The position numbers were made by a program, and so were the translations under genes. A DNA stretch of 64,000 nt, from positions 14,259,845 to 14,323,844 of the forward strand of contig JAVMKO010000022.1 of the NCBI GenBank assembly GCA_032164245.1, read 5' to 3'. This DNA comes from Sternotherus odoratus (Eukaryota; Chordata; Testudines; Kinosternidae). Below the pieces are notes generated by a model, which saw only the letters and a program-made list of their open reading frames with translations, was not told the DNA's origin and searched no databases. Shown in pieces: positions 58,901 through 64,000 of the stretch (position 1 is the stretch's first letter; each line of letters starts with the position of its first letter).

Positions 58901-61900
58901 TTTCTACAGACTTCACAGGCAGCTCACTCCACCTCACAGTCCCCTGCCACGTAGGTAAATATTGTACCAATTTACAGAAGAACTAACTGATGCTTAAGAC
59001 TTTCCCAGAGTCAAGCAGCAGGTTTGTGTCAGCTAGAATCAGAGCTCAGGAGTCCCATGTTCAAGCCACTAAGCAATGGTGCCTCACCACAGTCGCTATG
59101 CTTTTACCTCCATCCAAGGCACTGTGTTTTGTTACTGTAGCATTGCTCTGGAGAGCTGGATATTGAGTTGGGTTTAGGGTTTTTTAATTAATACAAACTT
59201 TGGAAATATTCCCAGCAGATACAGGCAGGAGTAGTAGCAAAGTGTGGCTTTTCCAACAGGACAGTGGAATTAAATCCCTTTCGTGCTTCTTCCCTCAGAG
59301 GTGTGTGTCTCTTACTCACGCGGAAGGGAGCGGCAGGAAGGACGATACCCAAGTGTTATGAAACAGGCTCATTCCTAATGAGCTGTTCGTCAGCTTTTAA
59401 CACAGAACAGCTGCCAAGTTGCTTTTACTAACATTAGACCAGGAAAATAAGAACCAGTCCAAATAACTGAACAACAAGCCCCCACAAGAAAGCCTCAGGC
59501 CTTGCCAGCCAGCCAGAGTTAACGCTTACACCAAAAGAGCTCATCAACAGAGAGTTTAATGGAACGGACGTGAGTCACGCTCACTTGTACAGAAACTCCC
59601 CAGGGTTATTCTCTGGCTCCCGACCACTACCCTTATTTGTCCACACACCAAGTTCCACAGAGCCGGGACCGTCCCCCCTGCGTGCCTGGAAAGTCCTCCG
59701 CATACAGCAGGCACTACCACAGGTAACTAGCAGATCGAATGCCGATCCTGCAAAGCGATGCCCCAGTCAGACCCCACAGTGCTCCCTGGGACCCAAGGCT
59801 GGGAGGAAGTCTCCCCCTCCTGCTCTGCACAGACATGCCGATGGGCCAGTTCATTCACGTCAGAGGGCGGCTACCGTGGGGTCTGCAGACTCATGCTGTC
59901 AGGACGGTTATTAAACCAGTCTGAGAGTCAGGACTCCTGGGTTCTATTCCCCACTCTACCACCCGTGGGGGCCTAATGTGATCCCAGGCAAGCCATGTCC
60001 CTCTGCATGTCTCCAGTGCCCACCTAAAGAGCCGAGAAGCTCTGATGTGCTTGGCGAGGGGCTCCGGGACCATGGCAAAGCGTTTGCAGGGGCTAGAGAA
60101 GGTGGCGTGTTAGTGTCACCCATGCCACACAAGCAGCAGGGATTCACACAGGAGCAGAACGTGCAAGTCTCACCCAGGGAAGGTTCTTCCTTTTCCTACC
60201 AGCAGCCTCCCCTGCTTGGAACAGCTTCCACTCGGTCAGCGTGACAGGCAGGGTCGTGTCCTTCCCACGCAGGCAGGCCCGGGCAGCTTTCAGCTCCAGT
60301 GTCTTGCGATGGAGGAAGGCAGGCTTGGGTGGGAGCTGGGAACGGACAGAACAAGACCCCAAAGGTGTGAAGGAAGCTTTGGAGTTAAACAGCAGCAGGG
60401 TGCAGGGAAAACGAGATCCCCGAACTCCCACAGCATCTCTGCTCCCACCCCTCTTTTCCTGCCACACACACTCTGTGCTGACCCGCCATTTTGGTCACAA
60501 ACAGCTCAAGCTGCCTGGATGCAGCGAGCGACGACTCAGCAGGGACACGCATTATCCATGCTGGAAACAGGAAGCGCTGTGGATCCCTCCGCCTGTGACC
60601 TCAGCGTCATGGCTGTTTATTGCTGATGTGCGTCATTTCAACAAAACTGGGACGACCGAAGACAGGGGAAAAACGTAACTCCAGGGGCACGTTGGGGGGG
60701 AAACTCATCTTCCTTCCCGGGCCCTGCAGCTACCCACCTCACCTCACCACCAGGCGCTTCTACCCAAGGAATAGTTTATTTTTCCATGGACTAAATTTCC
60801 CTGATGCAGCCAGGGGTGAGTGCCCAGCCCTGGGTATTGACAGCCACCTGACCGCAGAGAGCAATTCCAGACCGTAGCTGAGCTCCCTGACACGGCTGCT
60901 TTCCAGATCCCAGCCCTGGGTCCTCTGGAGTCAGGACAAGCCAGGGGAGCCCGTGGACTCGAACCCAGCCAGCCTGGGACTCTCTCACCTTGGGAGGCCT
61001 GAAGGCATTCTTTGGAGGCGGCAACTTCCAGGCGGATGGGACCCTCCACAGCGGTAAAGGCAACACTTTGAGGTCTTCGTACAGATTCTCCTTTGCAGGA
61101 TCTGGAGAGAACAGCAGGTAAGAGACCCAGGCATTGGGGGGGGGGGGGAGGGGGGGGACACGACACAGGTCAAATGCCCCGCATGGAACCAGACAGGACT
61201 AATGCCAGCCTGCTGTAGTGCCAGGGTAGTAGGTTCGGAGACCGACTAGCCCACAGCAATGCTACAAGATGGCCAGGGGGCTCCCAAAGGCCTTCCCACT
61301 CCACTATCCGAGGGTGCGTAGGGACCCCACTAAGTCCCAGCTACCTGCAGTACCACAGCCATCAGCACCTCCAGTCAGCAGCCAATTCTTTCCACAAGTG
61401 TTCAGATAAAGCACCCGCGACACCCACGGGAAAGCGGGATCCAGCTCCACACTGTCCTATTCCGGGTGCCACTGCTGGTGGTTAGCCCTGCTTCCAGCCC
61501 ACCCGGGGAAATCCAAACCCTCCCCGCCCCTGCTAACCGACACGTACAGATAATGTCCTCATAGATGTTGTCCTCTGACTGCGTGTAGTAGAGTCTGGAT
61601 CCCGAGCTGCTATTCAGCTCCCCATGGAGCTTCTGGGAGTTGGTGGCTGCCATCCGACTGCGGAAGCCCTGGACATCTTCAAACTCAAAGGACTTCCTGA
61701 AAGCAGACCGGCACGTTTTCTAGGGCCTTCCTCTCGAGAGGGATGCAAGTTGCAGAGGTTAGGAGCAAGCAAGGCCCTGCTCGCTGAACTCACCAGCCAC
61801 ACCTCCCTGGGCCGCCCTAACAGGCCCCCAGCGCCAGGCCGGTGACTTACTGGTCTCCAGCCAATCCAATCACGTTTGTTTCCCCCGAAGAGCTCGTAGG

Positions 61901-64000
61901 CCCGATAAGTGGGACGGGCGGCTTTGGACTCTGTGGGCTGAGGAACTGCAGCCCCAGCTGGTATCTGCCCAGAGACTCCAGGCCGAAGCTCTGTCCAGGT
62001 ATCCAGCCAAGGACAGGGACCCGGAGTGCTGCTGTCTGGGCGAAGGGACCCTGAACTGCCCCCTTCCTACCTCCCTGGTGGTGCAGCCCCCAGCACTCTG
62101 CAACTGACCCTGGGGGTCTCGGTTAACGACACACGGACTGGTACCGTAAAGAGGGTCTGTTCCAAAGGACTGTCTCTTTCCTGGGAGATGCCTTGTCACT
62201 TTGCAGACTAATTCCCACACTTGGCTTCCTTTTGGGGGGAGGGGGGAGTTAGCTCTGACAAACAGTGTGTCTGTATCCAGGGCAGGCACGAGGGGGCAGA
62301 ATCCTGGTTTTATTGTTACCAGTTTTGACAGATATCAACATTTATTTTAACCTTTTTTCTAGATTTGTATCAATTTTACTTTTCATAGTTGTGGGATAAT
62401 TACGGGGGGGGGGATTATTTAATGACAGCAGGCACTGAGATTCAGGAAGTTAAAGCATTATCACTTTAAAACATAAACTGTCAATATCAGATGTGAATAT
62501 ATACCAGCAACACTCCTGAAATCAAACTAACAAGTCCTCAAGCAGCACTTCCCTACTTTGCTTGTCTGTACATTTCGGTTACTATCGACGGCCATACTCT
62601 TTTGGTAGTTTGTGCGCGCCCAGTGATAAAAACACGTATTGACATTTACTGATACCCATCTAATCCTGCCCAGCCTAAGGAGGAATTGTCAGGGGCTTTG
62701 TTCCAAAGCCAGTCTGGCTCCGTCATCAAAGCATTAAGGGAGACAAAGGCCATTAAAAACCCCAGAGTCTTTGCAGCACTACTATGGAAAGCACTGTAGG
62801 ATCCCAGAGCACCTTCACACACTTACCCGCTTAGCCAGAGATGGCTACACCTCAGCATCTCCTACGGCTGTAGGACTAGCAGAGAGCTAACACAAATGAC
62901 TTGTCTGTAATCTGAGACCCGCATCCAAGTGCTGCCAGGGTGGTTATCGGAGATGAATGGCCCCAAACTCCAGGCAACTAAAAGATCGACCATCTGGAGT
63001 CACGTCTGACTCACTTACAACAGCGCTCCTTGCTGGAGGACATAATGAGCCCGGGGCCCATGGGAAGTACCCCAAAGCGCAGCGTAGGCAGCGGTGCCCG
63101 GCTTTGCTGAGGGTCTGGAGCCCACAGCTAAGTCAGATGTCAGGGTTCAGGGTGAGGTTTGTTTGGGGGCACTATGAGGGAGCAGGCAGGCTGTGCACAT
63201 ATGCCACGCACTGCACGGGGGGGAGGGGGTATTTTAGCCAGGACATATCCCTCTCCTAGGGCCAGTCACTACCGTGGAGTTTAAGGTCTTGCCTGAAGTG
63301 CATTCATGGGAGGCCTTTAGAAAGAGGGTAGTTCTCATGGGCACTCAATGCCGGGGACTTGCTCAGCAGAGGCTGAGGAGGCAGGGGCTCCCTACATACA
63401 AGAGCAAAGAAGAATTAAGCCACCTACCTCTTGGATCTCCCTCGGATTTTCCCCTTTGCCTCTCTCTGCTCGGGCTCATGGGAGGGGTCTGTTGGGGGGT
63501 CCTTACACTGGCCTTCCAGCAGTTTTTCTCTACTGGAGCTGGCTTGGTCCCTTTCGGACAGATAGCGGAAAGTCCTGCGGGGCTTTGGGGGAGGGAGGGC
63601 AGCCGGCCTCGTCTCCCGTCCCTCGGCCTCGGAGTAAAGGTTCTCGAAGCTCCTCTCTCTCCCAATGAGGGGCTCCGCTCCCGCAGCACGTAGTTCTCGC
63701 TCTGTCAAGCCGCAGCTCTCTCTTTTCCTTTTCAGCTCCAATACCATCGCCAGCACCTTGTCCGGCGGAACGGCTTGTGTGTTCCTCCACAGCCCTCGGG
63801 AGGAGTAGAAGTTCCCCGGTGGCAGGCTCTGCTCTGGGTCCAGGAGGCCTCCCCGCCAGTCTCCGTTCTCCTCAGCCCGGGAAATCGAGCAGCATGTGTG
63901 CACTTTGAGCCTGGGGATCTCCGAGGTCCCGCAATCAGCATCTCTCTCGTCGTCCCCCTCGCTCGGAGAATGGCTCCTGCCCTTTTCCCTGAAGTCCAGG
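40903..64000 (-). CDS. DENND2C: DENND2C, DENN-domain Rab exchange factor (multi-exon, 5' end beyond window)
   Basis: This gene encodes a DENN-domain protein of the DENND2 family. Family members act as guanine-nucleotide exchange factors for Rab GTPases (Rab9 is the reported substrate), linking them to endosome and trans-Golgi traffic. Eighteen coding exons on the minus strand were recognised by protein similarity and joined by compatible splice phases. A disordered N-terminal region comes first, with proline-rich LPPPKPRRTF and basic GKIRGRSKR. The uDENN part (54.2-48.9 kb), central DENN (48.1-45.4 kb) and dDENN (43.2-40.9 kb) follow. Diagnostic stretches are YYTQSEDNIYEDII, LTGEDGSRWFGYCKKLL, LEHVDFERLFKCLSV and FAGFIQDRELRKSGVKG. 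DENND2C was chosen over DENND2A, DENND2B and DENND2D because the N-terminal blocks and SLPPGNFY match it. One microexon after 53990 is implied but unplaced. No inactivating changes were seen, so it is probably functional. Confidence 0.93.
41020..41300. repeat. Interspersed element ending in a 66-bp palindrome (last DENND2C intron)
   Basis: CpG-rich repeat with GTCGAC-type phrases. Its end forms a palindrome at 41221-41286: arm CTGCAGATAC-RC-AAACTTCAGC-TACGT on both sides of GAATT, 28 of 30 positions paired. It resembles a dispersed turtle repeat I recall, but the class is not assigned. Confidence 0.65.
41657..41743 (-). CDS. DENND2C: DENND2C penultimate exon: EYLETIPETEPSGMN
   Basis: 87 bases, phase 1 to 1, encoding GLFEVRALEYLETIPETEPS and GMNKILRSL. 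Acceptor CCCCAG, donor GTAAAT. Confidence 0.94.
42219..42458 (-). CDS. DENND2C: DENND2C exon: dDENN core
   Basis: 240 bases, phase 1 to 1, encoding GDVTLNSLVSEAFVQFFVEI, VGHYSLHMNVTEKGERVFQR and FMETQMFAGFIQDRELRKSG. Donor GTGAGA. Confidence 0.95.
43103..43208 (-). CDS. DENND2C: DENND2C exon: LQAALVQILEERNEIL
   Basis: 106 bases, phase 0 to 1, encoding VSDEDEILPHKLQAALVQIL and EERNEILSQEQIYTQ. Helical start of the dDENN part. Donor GTGATT is weaker than average. Confidence 0.92.
45358..45399 (-). CDS. DENND2C: DENND2C short exon: VLIVDLCADSFLQQ
   Basis: 42 bases, phase 0 to 0, 14 residues. CCACAG acceptor and GTGAGT donor fit exactly. Confidence 0.92.
45462..45773. mobile_element. hAT-type MITE in a DENND2C intron
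   Basis: The termini CAGGGTTTCTCAAACT and AGTTTGAGAACCGCTG form inverted ends. Flanks AACTAGAG (45454-45461) and AGCTAGAG (45774-45781) are an 8-bp duplication with one difference, as expected for hAT elements. The interior is very GC-rich (CpG-rich), with no transposase. Confidence 0.87.
46060..46237 (-). CDS. DENND2C: DENND2C exon: YPFTWQHTYIPVLPASMID
   Basis: 178 bases, phase 2 to 0, encoding CGHAVVATLYPFTWQHTYIP, VLPASMIDIVCSPTPFLIG and LPQLQDLPIEE. This is the hallmark DENN segment. Acceptor CCTCTAG, donor GTGAGA. Confidence 0.95.
46475..47165 (+). mobile_element. Solo LTR, family X, copy 2
   Basis: Starts TGTGACGAAGTAGGAGTACTG, ends GCGCTCCGTGACA. Flanks GTCTC (46470-46474) and GTCAC (47166-47170) differ at one base. 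AATAAA lies near 46876. It sits antisense to DENND2C in the intron between the exons at 47503 and 46237. Confidence 0.87.
47503..47651 (-). CDS. DENND2C: DENND2C exon: LCRPLDSRLEHVDF
   Basis: 149 bases, phase 0 to 2, encoding VIELCRPLDSRLEHVDFERL and CASLLLERRVIFVADNL. Acceptor TTTCAG, donor GTGAGA. This is the central DENN core. Confidence 0.94.
47964..48104 (-). CDS. DENND2C: DENND2C exon: start of central DENN
   Basis: 141 bases, phase 0 to 0, 47 residues including ILDEVEKRREMSPALVHPFM and FPAPGRTITVKSFLPGAGNE, the typical opening of the DENN lobe that contacts the Rab. Confidence 0.94.
48897..48974 (-). CDS. DENND2C: DENND2C exon: RLPEVYCMVSRLGCFNLFSK
   Basis: 78 bases, phase 0 to 0, encoding PEGKGKRLPEVYCMVSRLGC and FNLFSK. 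It closes the uDENN part. TTGCAG acceptor, GTGAGT donor. Confidence 0.94.
49360..49429 (-). CDS. DENND2C: DENND2C exon: FSFVLTGEDGSRWFGYCKKLL
   Basis: 70 bases, phase 2 to 0. This is the uDENN core strand pair ETFSFVLTGEDGSRWFGYC, one of the most conserved stretches of the family. Donor GTAAGC. Confidence 0.94.
49967..50059 (-). CDS. DENND2C: DENND2C exon: ERLKVIPKFCFPD
   Basis: 93 bases, phase 2 to 2, encoding QSKDTEERLKVIPKFCFPDP and KAWLPTSELK. The entry phase requires two bases from an unseen microexon upstream, because the preceding recognised exon ends in phase 0. Confidence 0.92.
50060..52959 (-). other. DENND2C intronic sequence
   Basis: Intron between recognised exons, expected to contain a very small coding exon (about 17 bases if it follows the human pattern). 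No certain match was found on the minus strand. Confidence 0.4.
52960..53655 (+). mobile_element. CR1 LINE 3' end in a DENND2C intron
   Basis: The + strand carries the end of a CR1 open frame: GGACTTGGAGGTTATGGTGG with TAATCAGCTGAACATGAGC, then the 3' tail with GGTCGGACCAGATGATCAC and AATGGTCCCTTCTGGTC. Stops and indels show it is inactive. It is 5'-truncated, as usual for CR1. Confidence 0.88.
53990..54177 (-). CDS. DENND2C: DENND2C exon: start of uDENN
   Basis: 188 bases, phase 1 to 0. It encodes KRNPHYQTLERDLIEFQEQQ, LFELFVVVSLQKKPS and TPQVIQQFPSK. The FVVVSL strand is the start of the uDENN fold. Donor GTGGGT. Confidence 0.93.
55666..55710 (-). CDS. DENND2C: DENND2C short exon: GETSGNESETENLPK
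   Basis: 45 bases, phase 1 to 1, encoding an acidic linker. TTTCAG acceptor and GTGAGT donor frame it exactly, and its phases fit both neighbours. Confidence 0.88.
55872..56500 (-). mobile_element. Solo LTR, family X, copy 3
   Basis: On the minus strand it starts TGTGACGAAGTAGGAATACTG and ends GCGCTCCGTGACA. Flanks GCTAG (55867-55871) and ACTAG (56501-56505) differ at one base. It lies in the intron between the exons at 57051 and 55710, in the same direction as the gene, so its AATAAA (complement near 56157-56162) could in principle act on the transcript. Confidence 0.87.
57051..57147 (-). CDS. DENND2C: DENND2C exon: basic FESKRGKKRVKL
   Basis: 97 bases, phase 0 to 1, encoding LVLRIQEIFESKRGKKRVKL and TYTGKEAPPTK. 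Acceptor CAG, donor GTATGG. Strongly basic segment before the DENN module. Confidence 0.92.
57698..57716. repeat. (GT)n microsatellite
   Basis: Short GT dinucleotide run in a DENND2C intron. Confidence 0.9.
57717..60173 (-). other. DENND2C intronic sequence
   Basis: No additional exon or clear repeat recognised. Confidence 0.4.
60174..60335 (-). CDS. DENND2C: DENND2C exon: LPPKPAFLHRKTLE to KRKNLPW
   Basis: The 162-base exon, phase 0 to 0, encodes 54 residues including FLHRKTLELK and DTTLPVTLTEWKLFQAGE. The last residue is Trp (TGG before GTGAGA), where I recall Arg in the human protein. The change is a substitution at the exon edge and not a frame problem. Confidence 0.93.
60989..61101 (-). 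CDS. DENND2C: DENND2C exon: PSAWKLPPPKNAF
   Basis: The 113-base exon, phase 1 to 0, encodes PAKENLYED then LPLWRVPSAWKLPPPKNAF. Acceptor CTCCAG, donor GTGAGA. Proline-rich linker. Confidence 0.92.
61548..61696 (-). CDS. DENND2C: DENND2C exon: SFEFED / YYTQSEDNIYED
   Basis: Acceptor CAG precedes G-AAG; donor GTACGT follows. The exon completes the KSFEFED motif and carries SRLYYTQSEDNIYEDII, a conserved tyrosine-rich stretch of the DENND2 N-terminal region. 149 bases, phase 2 to phase 1. Confidence 0.92.
61697..63427 (-). other. DENND2C intronic sequence
   Basis: Intron between the first two visible exons. AT-rich around 62300-62650, with G-runs near 62236 and 62405. No further exon recognised. 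Confidence 0.4.
63428..64000 (-). CDS. DENND2C: DENND2C N-terminal exon (cut by window edge)
   Basis: The frame is open from the window edge to the GT donor at 63427-63426. It holds LDPEQSLPPGNFYSSRGLW, PPDKVLAMVLEL, RSFENLYSEAEG, PPPKPRRTFRYLSE and GKIRGRSKR. The exon ends in phase 2. The region is predicted disordered and basic. The true start codon lies to the right of the window. Confidence 0.92.

Overview
The window looks like nuclear DNA of a non-avian sauropsid, most likely a turtle. It contains vertebrate spliced genes, CR1 LINE 3' ends, solo retroviral LTRs, hAT and Tc1/mariner-type MITEs, GC-rich satellites and strong CpG content. No prokaryotic features are present. Species assignment is inference; nothing was searched.

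Right third (about 40.9-64 kb): the minus strand carries most of one protein gene, recognised exon by exon as DENND2C, a DENN-domain Rab guanine-nucleotide exchange factor. Eighteen coding exons with matching splice phases run from an N-terminal exon cut by the right edge (63428-64000) to the stop codon at 40903-40905. One very short exon between 54.0 and 50.1 kb is implied by reading phase but was not located. Introns hold two solo LTRs of one family, a hAT MITE, a CR1 fragment and a long palindrome.

Left two thirds (1-40.9 kb): no intact protein gene was found. The only trace of one is a frameshifted complement-type sushi/CCP exon (7919-8117). Chicken microchromosome 26 is recalled to carry both the RCA complement cluster and the DENND2C/NRAS block, so a sushi relic near DENND2C fits that synteny. 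The rest is repeat architecture: (a) a 1.89-kb tandem array (949-7020) whose units carry at least eight short stem-loop modules; (b) a 9.7-kb G-rich palindromic satellite (10222-19911, with a 200-N gap); (c) a 20-copy C-rich minisatellite (34984-35915); (d) smaller hairpin clusters at 22.6 and 37.5 kb; (e) an inverted relic of array (a) at 33.87-34.24 kb; (f) an endogenous retrovirus remnant, nested solo LTRs and MITEs.

The most unusual feature is a pair of paralogous CpG-rich promoters in opposite orientation: NRF1 site, CCAAT box and TATA box at 9870-9935 (+) and 36165-36091 (-). Each points directly into a G-rich tandem array. On the + strand the 9.7-kb array would give a train of about 19-bp RNA hairpins with TTAGGG/CCCTAA ends and one recurring U-G wobble, which pairs only in the + transcript. 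I do not recognise this arrangement. It may be a promoter-linked hairpin-satellite noncoding RNA locus, or an old first-exon CpG island whose downstream sequence has expanded.
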